DNA from: Drosophila persimilis
Lineage: Eukaryota > Arthropoda > Insecta > Diptera > Drosophilidae
NCBI RefSeq assembly: GCF_003286085.1
Contig: NW_020825289.1
Location: 3,038,001 to 3,102,000, forward strand
Direction: 5' to 3'
DNA length: 64,000 nucleotides
In this document: in pieces, positions 1 to 12,400 of the stretch
Position numbering within the stretch: position 1 is the stretch's first letter
Layout of the letters: each line of letters starts with the position of its first letter
Translations under genes and position numbers: made by a program
The notes under the pieces: generated by a model
Databases searched by the model: none
What the model was told of the DNA's origin: nothing
Seen by the model: only the letters and a program-made list of their open reading frames with translations

Positions 1-606
1 CGGTCAAGGTCCGATATCACAGAAGAGTGGATACCAAATTTGGTTGCTCTAGCTCTTATAGGTTCTGAGATCCTTGAACTCATATTTTGCAATTGGCAAA
101 ACCGACCATGAAACCTGTGTGTTAGAGTGAGACAGAGCGAGAAAGAGTGAAATTGTTTTCGTGATTCTGGCTGTAATAATTATACGATCGGGTTCAGATT
201 TTGCACTCTAGAAGATATAGGCATCTTCTACGATTCTGCGTTTTTAGTTTTCTCGTATCGTCGAAATTGTGGATGCCACAGATTTTCGCCTTTTGTGGGG
301 GCGGAAGTGGGCGGGGCAAAGTTTTGAAATATTTTTGGAGCAGTGACATATCACAGAAGTCTGGATCCAAAACATCGTTACTCTAGCTCTTATAGTCTTT
401 GAGCATTAGGCGCTGAAGGGGACGGACAGACGGACAGACGGACGGACGGACAGACAGACATGGCTCAATCGACTCGGCTATTGATGCTGATCAAGAATAT
501 ATATACTTTATGGGGTCGGAAACGATTCCTTGTGGACGTTACACACATACACTTTTACCACAAATCTAATATACCCCAATACTCATTTTGAGTATCGGGT
601 ATAAAA
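1..606 (+). mobile_element. DINE-1/INE-1-like (Helentron-type) repeat, 5' part cut by window edge
   Basis: The right end matches the tail of every other copy in the window: a GGAC/GACAGAC microsatellite (about 420-460), then a block with GACTCGGCTATT, TGATCAAGAATATATA and GGGGTCGGAAACGATTCC, ending in the small palindrome ATACTCATTTTGAGTAT and CGGGTATAAAA. The block order and core are those of DINE-1/INE-1 elements of Drosophila (family knowledge). The head lies outside the window. It is non-autonomous; the ORFs inside are chance frames. Confidence 0.85.
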
Positions 607-1370
607 ATAAAAACCCCATTACTTATCATATAACTTCTATAGGACATATCGCAGTAAAAACAAGTTTTGAGAAACTTTCGTGAATATTTTTTTTTGTTTG
701 GTTTTTGAAGATACACGAAAAGCAAGCAAACTGAAGAAATGACTATTAAATACAGATATTCAAAAATACAGATGTGTCTAAATATGCTATGTTCGAGGGA
801 ACTGAAAGCTCTGGCTCTGGTTCTGATGTTTGGAATTAAAGGAGTATGGCGATTTTCAACGCTTTTGAAAAATTAGGTATTTTGTGTCATTCCTTATGTC
901 CCTTTTTCCAAAGTCGAAAGTTGAAACCAATTATGTATACTAATACGCGTGAATGGTTGGTACTCGTACATTGGCTATATGTGTACGTATGCAAAGGGTA
1001 TTCGATTTAGACCAGTCTCTCTTTAAGTCGAACCGAAGTCTGCCCTGTGTCTCCAGTTAAGTGGAATTCCAGTTTATTGCCCGTTGACTTTTTGCTGACA
1101 CTGTGCGTAAGCTCATTAGTTAAAAAATTCCTTTTAGCAGTGAGAATACAACAATTATATGTACATTATAACATTTTCGGCCGTGTACTAAACGCTCGAT
1201 TAAGTAACTTAAACATCACGCGCATGAGGCTGCCTCGTATCAAATCTATAAAATCTGGGAGCGTGCGTGGTTGCGTACCAAATACTAATCTGAAGTCGCG
1301 GCATACGGTTTAGAAGCTCTACGAGGATATAAGTGTGCAAAGCTGACCATATTTTTTGTGTCCCTTGCAG
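607..1370. other. 5' flank of the UGT gene
   Basis: AT-rich sequence with no gene I can support. The last bases before 1371 read TTTTTTGTGTCCCTTGCAG, a good splice acceptor, so the first coding exon may be preceded by an intron in the 5' UTR with its donor somewhere in this stretch. I could not fix a promoter or the upstream exon. Confidence 0.4.
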
Positions 1371-1374
1371 CAAC

Positions 1375-4300
1375 ATGCATCGAACTGTCGGCTTGTTGTT
1401 GATCCTATGTACCTGCGGCGCACTGGCGGCGGACATTCTAATGGCTACGCAAGGTAAGAGTTTCAAATCAACAAACGGCGTATTTATACATATGTACCTT
1501 TAAGATCATTTCAAAAATGCTTAGACCATTTTGTATTTATATTTATATTTTGTCTTCTTAACAGGTAGACTAATTTTAAGATTGTCGACGCATTAATTGA
1601 TGAAAATTATTACAGGTGGAACCAAATCACATAAGATACCGTTTTGGGAGCTGGCCAAGGGATTAATAGCCAGGTGCGTATTCTTATTAGATTTCACACT
1701 CGCCACAATGCCAACGGTGCAAAAAGCGTATTTATTTCAGAGCAAAAAGTGCCAATTAATAGAATATTACATAAAACTAAGCTTCCAGTTATGTTAACCT
1801 TGTACCTCTAAGTTACATCAATCAATGAAAAACTAAAATTAATCAATATTGGTTCTGAAAGGGAAAAACTTTGACAGGGCGACCGAATATTTGTATTGTA
1901 TTATTCCCCTCTTGTTTGAGTGTTTATTTCGAACGGATATTATTTATTAGGATGAGTCGTGGCACTGAATTCAAAGTAGAAAATTCGCATCAGTAAATAC
2001 AAGTAAATGTTGTCAGGGCCTACAGAACGAGGACCCGCAGTGAATTATTTTGAATCACCGAGCTTCAAAAATTGTTTGTCGCTGGCTGTCTCACGAAATT
2101 TAATTTCATAACGCACAGAAACAACACATACGTTTATACAGCTTAAACAGATTTAGTCAAAATTAGAAAAATATTAGTATACAATATTAGAAATAAAAAC
2201 AAATTTTGTTTCTAAACATAGTATAAATAATCTTTTAATTTTATGTTTCCTATGAACTGGAAGGGTATATAAACTTTCTACTGACGATTTCATTTGTTGA
2301 TTGATCTGTTGTCATTTTCAGTGGTTTAGTATTTCGGAAAAACAAAAGTAAATCTAAAGTCATTTATTCATCTGTACTTGCACGTTCGTCTAATATACAA
2401 CCTTTCTCGATTCCAGAGGACATAATATTACCTTCCTAAATGGGTTCCCAGCAGATTTTCATATCGAAGGCCTACAGGAGGTGACACCAGCTGGCCTGGT
2501 TGAATACATTCAGAACTATACGAATTGGGATCTTTTGGGTTCACGAATGGCTGGAGAAATGCCTATAAAGCCGTGGGATGGTCTTCGATATGCTTTTGAG
2601 GTAAGCAGATTGTGAATTGTATACTCGTGCAAAGATATTTTTTGTCAGGTTGTACAACTCACAGAAGGCAGCATCATATTCCTTATACCAATAATCTCTG
2701 TGTTTTAAAGTAATCTGGGTAAAAACCTAAACAGTCCTTCCTATTTGCTAAACATGCTCGGATCGTCCAAGATTAACAACACCAGACTTATTCGTGATAC
2801 AAAATTTTATGTTTCATGCTGCACAAAAAAAGTACGGTATTTTACTGATTCTTGTGATACTTTTCTTAGTTAATCGAAGCTTCACATGGACGTAATTTTT
2901 ATACCCGATACTCAAAATGAGTATTGGGGTATATTAGATTTGTGGTGAAAATGGATGTGTGTCCAGAAGGAAACGTTTCCGACCCCATAAAGTATATACA
3001 TATATTCTTGATCAGCATCAATAGCCGAGCCGATTGAGCCCTGTCTGTCTGTCCGTCCCTATCAGCGCCTAGTGCTCAAAGACGATATCTGTGATATGTC
3101 ACTGTTACAATTATATTTCAAAACTTTGCCCCGCCCCTTCCGCTCCCACAAGAAGCGAAAATCTGTGGCATCCACAATTTTAAAGATATCTGAATCTGAA
3201 TCAGATCCTATAATTATTATAGCCAGAACCAAAAAAACAATTTCATTCTTTCTCGCTCTGTCCCTCTCTAACACCCAGGTTTCATGGTCGGTTTTGCCAA
3301 TTGCAAAATGTGAGTTCAACGATCTCAGAGACTATAAAAGCTTGAGCAACCAAATTTGGTACCCACACTCCTGTGATATCGGACCCTGACCGTTTTATGT
3401 CAACATTTCGCCACACCCCCTTCCGCCCCCGCAAATGACGAAAATCTGGGGTATCCACAAATCTCAGAGACTATTAAGGCTAGATTAACCAAACTTAGTA
3501 TCCACACTCCTCCTCGCCCCATCCCCTTCCGCCCCCACAAAGGACGAAAATCTGTAGCATCCACAATATTGAAGATAAGAAAAAACGCACAATCATAGAG
3601 AATGACCATATCTATCCTGTTGCTGAACAAAAGGAACAAATCTATTTGCAGTGGCTACGCAGTGCCCGATGTCACACTCAGACTGATTTTCTGTCTCTCT
3701 CGCACGCCCTCTTTGTCGTGTCTTTTAATATTAGCGGCGTCTGCCGGAAGAGAGCCGTACTGACTTAGTATCGGGTATAACTGTAGAGTTGCGGTGTCCG
3801 CAGCAACTCACAACGTTCCCCCTCGTTTTTGTAATCATTTATCTGGAAGCAAGTTATTCTGCTAAACGTACCCTTTGGGGTACTGCTTTTTTCTTCTATT
3901 TATCTGATCGCAACTATTTCTGAAATATATCTGGGTAGATAGATAGATGTACCCTTCCCAAAATGGGGGAAAATAGTGCTTTGCTTTTTGCAAATTTTCA
4001 CACAAATATGCACACCAATTGTGTTCATGCTGTCTGTATTAACTATTCGAAAGTTATAATTAATTAATCAAAAACGGTTTTACATACATAACAAATTCGT
4101 ATAGTCTCTAAGGTCTATGTCATGTGACTAGCGCATTAAACATAAGTGTAAACTTGTAGCGCTAGGATAAAGTATGCAAATAAATAAATATAATGATGTT
4201 ATGCCGCTTAAGAATAAATACTCATACACTCACGTGCACATACATATGTACTCCGTCTATCTTGTACTCTATGAGTAACTTTCATCCATTTGACATGAAT

Positions 4301-5749
4301 TTGATAAAATATTATCATCAGTAGAGCAGATTAAATTTATATTCAAACTTCTGTCGACAGTCGTGTGATGCTATGCTTGGTGATGCGGAAACCAAAGATT
4401 TGGCGAACCGTAGCTTTGATCTAGCCATATTGGACGGAGCTTTTCCAGAGTGTGTGCTGGGACTGGTACATCAATACAAAATTCCATTCATGTATATAAA
4501 TACTGTAGGCTTCTACACAGGAAGTCTCTCAGTAGCGGGGAACCCCATTAGCTATGCCATAACTCCAAACTTTTACTCGCGCTTCACTGACAACATGAGT
4601 CTCTACGAGCGGGCAATTAACACGGGAATGCAAATCGGACAAAACCTAATGCACATGGTGAGTAAAGTCTTTGCACGGCTCTACAGTGTCTCTGTATTCT
4701 CAAATTTTTGTACAGTATGTTATGCGCAAAACGCATCTTGTCCTGCGTCAACATTTGGGCTCCCAAATACCACATCCCTACGAGATGTCACGCAATGTAA
4801 GCTTTATTCTGCAAAACGGCCATGCAGTGGTGTCATATCCCAGAGCTCTCAATCCTAATGTAGCAGAGGTTGCTTGCATACATTGTAAGCCCGCTCGAAA
4901 GCTTCCCAAGGATTTGCAGGACTTCATTGGGGCTTCCGGAGCCTCTGGCTTCATTTACGTGTCGATGGGGTCTTCGGTAAAAGCTGCCAATATGCCAGAG
5001 TCGTTACGTCGTATGCTAGTCAAGACTTTTGCCCGCCTCCCCTATCATGTACTATGGAAGTACGAAGGAAGCTCCGCTGACATGCAGGACCTGACGTCAA
5101 ATGTGAAACTATCACGATGGTTGCCGCAGCAGGATATTCTGGGCCATAAAAAGCTGCGAGCCTTTGTCACTCATGGGGGCTTATTGAGCATGTTTGAAAC
5201 AGTCTATCATGGAGTGCCCGTGGTAACCATGCCTGTTTTTTGCGATCATGATGTAAACTCCGCTAAGGCTGAGGCCGATGGCTACGCCATTAAGTTAGAC
5301 CTGGAGACACTATCGACGAATCAGCTCTACAAGGCCATTATGAAAGTGATACACGATTCCCGATATAGGAGCGCTGCCAGATATCGTCAGAACCTCTTGC
5401 TTGATCAGCGCTCGACAGCCCTTGAGACTGCCATATACTGGACGGAGTACGTGCTCCGCCACAAGGGCGCCTATCATCTTCAAGCTCCAGCACGCAATAT
5501 GCAGTGAGTTAATACACATACATATGTATGTCTCTCCCACCTCTATCCAAAATATTAAACCTCTCCATTACTTTCCTCAGCTGGTCTCAATACTATCTAC
5601 TAGATGTTCTTCTTGTTTATCTTCTTTCCTTGTACGGTCTCTTCTTGTTAATCAAGCGACTCGACTTTCGCTCGGAGAAGCTGCGCAGCCTACACGTACC
5701 TTCGACTGCCGCGCCTACAGCCGGCAAAACAAAGTCGAAGAAGCTGTAA
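1375..5749 (+). CDS. UDP-glycosyltransferase (UGT), six exons, intact
   Basis: Exons 1375-1453, 1616-1673, 2417-2600, 4361-4657, 4716-5503 and 5581-5749 join in frame through GT-AG introns to 1575 nt (524 aa), the usual insect UGT length. The protein should transfer a sugar from a UDP-sugar to small lipophilic molecules in the ER lumen. Visible parts: a signal peptide (residues 1-19, LLLILCTCGALA core); the N-terminal acceptor-binding half with SHKIPFW, whose His fits the catalytic base; DLAILDGAF near 140; the UGT signature region from WLPQQDILGH (341-350) through FVTHGG (356-361) to DHDVNSAKAEADG (383-395); a C-terminal membrane span (about 473-493); and a basic tail ending KSKKL, a KxKxx-type ER-retrieval signal. 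The ATG at 1375 is the first after a splice acceptor at 1370 and directly precedes the signal peptide. Intron 3 (2601-4360) carries a DINE insertion. The UGT subfamily and D. melanogaster orthologue are not certain, so no symbol is given. Confidence 0.93.
2896..3826 (-). mobile_element. Full-length DINE-1-like element in UGT intron 3
   Basis: It begins with the inverted tail (TTTTTATACCCGATACTCAA, short palindrome) and ends with the inverted head: the hairpin arms GAGTTGC/GCAACTC around a GGTGTCCGCA loop, then AACGTTCCCCCTCG. Between them are the TGTCTGTCCGTCC tract, repeated blocks with CCGCCCC and GACGAAAATCTG, and a TCTGTCTCTCTCGCACG motif near the head. It sits wholly inside the intron, away from both splice sites. 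Confidence 0.85.
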
Positions 5750-5950
5750 CTGGATCCCACCCTTAGATAACTGATTAGGCCGTATATCAGTTTAAAATTT
5801 AAGCTTAAGTGGGTTTTGTTGTGATGTGCGTCCAAAAAGGCTCAAACTTGAAAAATTGTAGCTTTCTTTTCCTTATATTGACGGGAGAAATTACCTTGTA
5901 AATATTTACTTTATTCATAATGACCGAAAATGACTTTTCCAATAGCCTAG

Positions 5951-5956
5951 AATAAA
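5951..5956 (+). terminator. Candidate polyadenylation signal of the UGT gene
   Basis: AATAAA about 200 bp after the UGT stop codon. A second AATAAA lies at 6020-6025. Either would give a normal fly 3' UTR length; which is used cannot be told from sequence. Confidence 0.45.
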
Positions 5957-6025
5957 ATTTGATCATGGAACATTGAAACCAAAGTCTACAAAACAAAATG
6001 TCGAGAAAAGTTAAATCGAAATAAA

Positions 6026-6509
6026 GCTTAAATCATAAGTGTTTAATTTTAAAACATCTTATTTCAGTAATTTTTCTGGTCGTTTAAGGCCATTCAGTCG
6101 ATCACATATGCTATTACAAGTATAGGGTAGAGCAATATGCAACGCCATGCCAAAGGCGGCTACGACAATTTGGGGCCATCGGAAGAATTTGTTGAACTTG
6201 AAGGGGCGGAGAACAGGCACTATAGTATTTAATTGATAATATTAATAACTGGTGACACTAAGAGATATGGTTTTTGGTAGTAATTTTACTACTATCCATT
6301 TAACCTGATACTATGTACCAGCTGACATCTGTTTGGTTTCTCAGAAAGTGACCGGCGGTACTTCCTAGAGAAACACTTGAAATTTCACCCACCGTGCGCA
6401 GCAGTGAAATCTTGTAATTTTTTCTCAGCACAAGGCCCCTTTTTTAGCTTTTTCAGATTTGGAGTCCCTCTTGGAGTGTCCGACAGATACCCAAAACTAC
6501 CGTGTCCTT
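6026..6509. other. UGT-pseudogene spacer with a 31-codon ORF and a MITE-like end
   Basis: A short ORF at 6137-6232 encodes 31 aa with a protein-like acidic end (EEFVELEGAE) but I recognise no family. At about 6380-6396, TTTCACCCACCGTGCGC resembles the terminus of the Transib-like MITE at 13904-14279. Nothing else is identifiable. Confidence 0.3.
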
Positions 6510-7701
6510 ATCCGCGCAGCTGCCATCGATGCCACGAAAGAAAGCTGAACATTTCAATGCCACTTACTTTAAGTTTATGTTCGAAGGAATGGAGAAGAGT
6601 GGCAGCGAAGGCCTCGACGATCTCTTGATGGAACGCAAAAATGATTTCCTTGCTGATGTTGACTACGTTTGCATATCGGACAACTTCTGGTTGGGAAAGA
6701 AACGTCCGTGCCTCACCTATGGTCTCCGGGGCTTCGCTTATTTCCAGTTGGAGATAGAGTGTTCCACCAAGGATCTGCATAGTGGAGTTTTCGGTGGAAC
6801 CGTTCATGAAGCAATGCCAGTTCTTTGCTACCTGCTCAGCGTACTCTTCGACAAGGACACCAATATACTGATTCCAGGAGTGGATCGTGACGTGAGTGGT
6901 CATATTAGACAACAAGCGACTAGTTATTAAAGTCCTCAATACCACACCCAACATCGACTTTGAAGTGGCCGAGTATAAGTAAGTTCATCTAATCTGCACA
7001 TCTACATAGTTAATCTCTGTAATCGGTGTAATCTCCTGCAGGAAAGACGTTGGTGTCGAGCAGCTGCCGCATAACGGCGACAAATTGAGACTACTTCAGG
7101 CCAGATGGCTGTTTCCCAGTTTGTCCATTCATGGAATCAAAGGTGCTTTTTATGAGCCGGGCGCAAAGACTGTTATATTCAAGAAGGTCATTGGCAAGTT
7201 CTCCATTTGTTTAGTACCCGACCAAGACCCAAAGCACATTGGGAGTGCGTTGTAAAGTACATCAATGATAAATGGGTGGAGCGTGGCTCACCCAACAAAA
7301 TAAAGGTATGTTTCCCAAACATTGATGCAGGCTAACCAGCTTTTGATCTTACGCATGTAGGTCTGAAGATCCCAACCACACTACGAGGCTGCGAAGCGTG
7401 CTATCAAGCATGTGTTCAATGTGGAACCTGACATGACTCGCGAAGGCGGCTCCATTCCTGTCACCCTCACATTGCAGGAAGTGACTGGAAAAAATGTCAT
7501 CCTGGTGCCTGTGGGTGCTTGCGATGATGGTGCTCATTCTCAAAATGAAAAGATCGACATTTACAACTACATTGAAGGGGTATGTTTCCAATTGACGAAT
7601 AGTGATTAAAACCTTTTCATTTACCAGGCCAAACTACTCGGCGCCTATCTGCACGAGGTGGGAAAGTTGTATGATGATCTACGAATATACATACTCATAT
7701 A
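6510..7701 (+). pseudogene. Cytosolic non-specific dipeptidase (CNDP, M20 family) pseudogene
   Basis: The translated blocks follow insect CNDP dipeptidases in order: [53 protein letters not shown] and GVDRD (about 6570-6890); DFEVAEYK (about 6956-6979); KDVGVEQLPHNGDK, LSIHGIKGAFYEPGAK and VPDQDPKHI (7045-7242); KYINDKW (about 7256); [37 protein letters not shown] and [11 protein letters not shown] (7365-7580); LLGAYLHEVGKL (about 7633-7670). CNDP enzymes are two-zinc peptidases that cleave dipeptides in the cytosol. The N-terminal third is absent. A one-base loss after KHI (about 7240) makes a stop, about four bases are lost after EDPNH (about 7375), and the segment before EDPNH has been deleted. 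Intron-like gaps with GTAAG/CTGCAG borders remain, so it is a DNA-level duplicate and not a retrocopy. Many residues remain readable, suggesting fairly recent decay. Confidence 0.85.
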
Positions 7702-9432
7702 AGTGTTATCTTTATGAATTTACATTCCCTTTGTAGTTAGATATTAAATCATATCGTACATATGCACATACATACATACGCACTGGGATAAGCAAAAACA
7801 TCCGTTATCTCCTTTAAAAAAAGGTTAATTACGTTCCTATTAGTACAAAAATAATAAAAATAGTAAAAATGATACAAAAATAAGAAAAGATTAATTTACT
7901 AGCGGTTCTACTGTACCCTTCGAATCAACTATTCATATGCAGGGAACATCTCATGAGCAGCATGTAAAAACCAACTGTGAACTGTTCTACGATGAATGAA
8001 TTTCCTCATAGCCTTCAATGGATTTTCTATTAGAAATAGTAGGAATAGAAGCCGGCAGAACGTAAAACTAAACGCGCAAAGAATCAGACCCCGATCTATA
8101 ATTATAATGTAATTAGACTCAAAAATGACGACAAGCATTCAAAAACAAATCTTTAGCGCTGGACCGTCATCCTTATTTGATGTACGTTTGATGTACACGT
8201 GAAATGTAGTCTTTTTTACGAAGGATGGCGGTCCAGGGTTAAATTCATTGAAGAATCAGAAACGGTTATGCATTTTTATACCCGATACATAAAAATAGTA
8301 TAGGGGTATATTAGATTTGTGGTAGTACAATGTGTATATAGAGTCGCGGCCAAAAATAAAATAGCAGCGACTCTCAAGGTTCCTCCTTGTTTAAACGTTG
8401 TAAACTACATAAGCATTTAAAAACTATTGTGCGACCCATAAATGAAGCTATAAAATAGCCTTTGAAGTTTGTGCAAGTTTCGAAGATATTAAAAATTAAG
8501 TTATAACCACTAAGGAAGGTAAGAAACTTCGGCGCACCATAATTTGTATAACTATAGAGTTATTAAACGTGTTGTTAATCCAAATAATCTTAAAAATTGG
8601 CTGTTGGGATAAAAGATTAACAACAATGAAAAGATACATACTTTCTAGTTATTGCGATTCGGCCATAAAATTTGAAAATTGATGATATGAAATGGTGAAA
8701 TATTAAATTAAAAAAAAAATGGCACAATATCTATAATTTTCATGAGGCTTGGCCAGCAGTTATAGTTGAATATTCAAAAAAAGAATACCTATAAAATCCT
8801 TTTTATTTTAAATAACAATGCTTAAACCAACCTCTAACAATGTTTTTAGACTAAAATTTGTATGTCCATACATAGTTCGTAGAATGGCCGAACTTTATAT
8901 CGAACTTTGTAAACCAAAAAAGCTATAAACAATTAGTCTGATATCCTATGCTATTCATTGAAAAATTTGCGATTCAGAAAAACGCATATCACAAGAACAT
9001 ACATAATAATCTGCCTTATGAGACCTTAGGAGCTGGAGAAACCCCATCAATTTGAGAATAATAAATTGACTGTTGAATACGAGTATTCATATGTTTATTA
9101 AGTTTGAGTTTGGCATTATATCATTTCATATGATCAATGAGCCACATAAATATGTACTTAAACGTTATTCATTGGCTTTCACGCTGCTTAAAATTAAGTT
9201 TCGAGAATATGTAATTTGTATGGACAAAAATATGGACGTATTTTTTACAACATTTTATCGCATAATATTATTTAAAGATTCGGTTGACTATAACATGTAC
9301 TATATGTACACATGTAGTAAGTACATATGTATGTATGTATAAATGAATAAGGTTAATATAGTCAATCAGTCAGTCAAATCAGAAGATCATTGAATAATTC
9401 CTGAAACGCTCGCTCTCGCGAGCCCGCACCCT
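7702..9432. other. AT-rich intergenic region with a short DINE tail
   Basis: Intergenic DNA between the dipeptidase pseudogene and the 3' end of the minus-strand gene. A 50-bp inverted DINE tail is at 8273-8325. Immediately after it, GAGTCGC and GCGACTC (8341-8373) can pair as a small hairpin. The rest (8400-9430) is AT-rich, with (TATG)n microsatellite near 9305-9340. No ORF here looks like a gene. Confidence 0.5.
8273..8325 (-). mobile_element. DINE-1-like tail fragment
   Basis: TTTTTATACCCGATAC followed by GGGGTATATTAGATTTGTGGT matches the inverted tail of the full copies, but the palindrome is degraded and the body is missing. An old, truncated copy. Confidence 0.6.
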
Positions 9433-12400
9433 CTAGTCAAGTTCATCTTCCTTATAAAGCGTTTGCATTTCCCTCTCTCGAATTAGAGATCCAGCCTCAC
9501 GCATGTCCTCGATCTCGACCTCTTTTAATGATGTCTGACTGGTGGCTTCTCGGATGAGCAAGACCGGATGGTGATCCTCAGATGAATGATCGGTCGTACG
9601 CGGCACTTGTAATACTGTACGCGAACCCATCGATGCTGAAGTGCTGAAAGGATAATTTTGGTAATTACATGCCCGAAATCGATTGGAAGAAATGCTATGC
9701 TTACTTGAGGGAGTAGGTCGAACGATAAAGCGGCGGAGGAGTGTTCATTTCCAATGTAGCATAAGCTGCTGCTGCTGCTGCTGCCGCTGTCGGTTGGGCA
9801 CTGGGATGATAGATGAAGGCGTACTCGTTTAGTGATGTTAGATACGAAGGCGGCGGCTGCCGATGCTGGAATTCTGGGTACAAATAGCTGCCGGGAAGAA
9901 GGCGGTTGTTGCAGTGTGGACTGTTGCAGTTGCGACAGGTTTCCATTCGTCGAAAGCAGGGACAGTCATCGACATCATCGGGGAGACTCAGACGCCAAAT
10001 GGCGCCCGATATCACCAACAGCGAGACCCCAATGCCAATCATCAAGAGAGCCGCACTTAGATACTGTGTCGAATGCTCTATCAGGCCCGTGCTCCCAAGC
10101 ACTATGCCGCCAAGTGTGCATGCCACGCCACCAAGTGCAAATATTCCTATTACGAAAGGCAGCGAAGGACGTGCGAACCACTTTCGAAAATTATAGGTCA
10201 CAGCCAGATTGCCCGAGGATTCAGCTGCACTACACATATTGATGTTTGTACTGAACAAGTTGTTGCTGGCTTCCACGGTGCTACCGGCCAGCGGTACAGC
10301 CACTTCAAACAGACTTCTGCAAAGAACGAGGACACACATTAGTTTTTTTTCAAGGAGTTGGGAATCTACCTGATGCATCCTAAATTTATCCAATCTAACT
10401 AGCCCTTGGCAGGTAGGTAGCTGCCGGTCCCACTCACATTACCTTTTCTATGTATGGATCTATGTTTGTGTCTTTCACTTGTAACCTCGATTGCTATTGA
10501 TAGTTTTTGAAACTCTACTCGCACAAAAAAAAGTTATGGGCAAGAGGAATACATTGTCAAATCTGGCACGTTGCACCTGTCTTCTGTCTGTTCCAAAACC
10601 ATCTCCAACGATCCCTTATGTCTGCGTTTATTTTAAAACTAGCATCGAGTGCACCATTTGGTGTTTTTTTATTTGTCGAAGAGGGTTTTTTAAGAAGGGT
10701 TGCATTTAAAAGTAGTCTTTAGATTTTACATATAAAATTGCATTAAATTAAATGATGCAATCATTATGATTATGATTTCTCTATTTGTTGAATTTCGCTG
10801 GTACTCTTATAAACTTCATACAAGTCCCACTTCAATTCAAAAAACTATTTAAAGCGAGGGAGAACGTTGTGAGTCGAGGCCGTTGATCGGAACTCAGTCG
10901 TATATACATACATATTATTTATGTAAAAATATACAGTAAATATACCGATCTGATTCGGCAATCTGCTAGATGTGGTCATTTCCGATTATTCTGCGTTTTT
11001 GGTTTTGAGGATTGTGGATGCCACAGATTTTGGTCTTTTGTGAGGGCGTAAGGGGGTGTTCCATTTTGAAACAAACTTGATTCAGTGTGATATCGAAGGA
11101 GTCTGGATACAAAATGTGGTTGGTATAGCTTTTATAGTCTCTGAGAACTAGGCGTCAAACAAGACGGACGGACGGACGGACGGACAGACAGATATGGCTA
11201 TTGACTCGGCTATTGAAGCTGATCAAAAATATATATAATACCACTAATATACCATTATACCTTTCGAGTAATGATTCCACGCTGTTATTCTCCACTTTTT
11301 GATCTCATTTCGACAACACTTAAAAAATTTAATGAGATTAGACTCCCACGGACGTATGCTTTGCCTAATATTGTATATACATATACACAAATATGTACAT
11401 GTACACACAGGGAGGTATATGAAAAAGCGATCCCGTTCTTCTATTTTATTTTCTTTTATTTTATTCTTTTACACAAAAACTATTGAAATAGGGAATAATA
11501 ATAATAATAATAATTGGGCATATTGTTTGCAGCTTAACTGAAGCCAACAACTCTAGAATTCAAGATTCCTAAAAGAATATGGAAGTGTAGATGCAGGGCT
11601 TTTAAAAATATTTATTTATTGAGTAGCCTTTAAATACTCACGAGACGAATCCTTAATAGCCGAGTAAGAAAAAGATAACTAGCCCTATGACTCTTTCATT
11701 AGACATTCTAATCTACCCTAATTATTGGCATTGGCTAAAGGAATTTGTATTTTCTTAATCGTTTGTTGTTAATGAAAGCAAGCTTCATTTAAGCGCAGCT
11801 AATACCGCAGTAGATTTATTAGGAGTTTTAATCTCATTCGCCGATGGCTAAAAAGCTGATACAACTGCGCACGTGTTGGGCTACCAAAGGAAATTGTCGG
11901 AGCTTTGAATGAAAGAATATAGTCAAGGCTTTATCAGAGTAATGAAGTCGACATACACACATGCATATACATACATATGAACATTTTAGGTTTACTCCTC
12001 TCCTTCACATTATAACCAGATGGTTATATTGTCCAGTGTTGACCGACACAACCACAAATGTGAAACTCGAACTGACTATTGATGAGCTTCCGTCCCTCGC
12101 TTTTGGAGGTATCAAATAACAACCACAAGAATGCCATAATGGTAAATATTGGAACTGCATTAAAAGGAACCGGTTAAATGTATTCCAGTTAAACAAAATC
12201 AAGGAGCGGGGGAGAGATCAGATGTTTGACAGCAAGTTGAAAGAAAAAGAATTGGTCGAAGTCGTAACTTAGATACGCACAGAATAAAGATTCGAATCAA
12301 CATTTTGTTAAACCTTTGTGCACGGTTGGTAGAAAGAAATTCTTTAATTCATTGTGACAATTTTTCGGACGATTTTTTTTAGCTTTATGTAGTGAAATAT

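Noticed and set aside
3062-3389. ORFs within DINE copies, for example 85 and 105 codons
   Set aside because: Translations of non-coding repeat blocks; similar frames appear or vanish between copies.
8332-9060. Tc1-like element starting GTCGCGGCCAAAAATAAAAT
   Set aside because: No transposase motif in any frame and no inverted partner end beyond a 7-bp hairpin.
9832-10342. Several plus-strand ORFs of 65-136 codons
   Set aside because: They are antisense shadows of exon 2 of the minus-strand two-pass membrane gene, with no own motifs.
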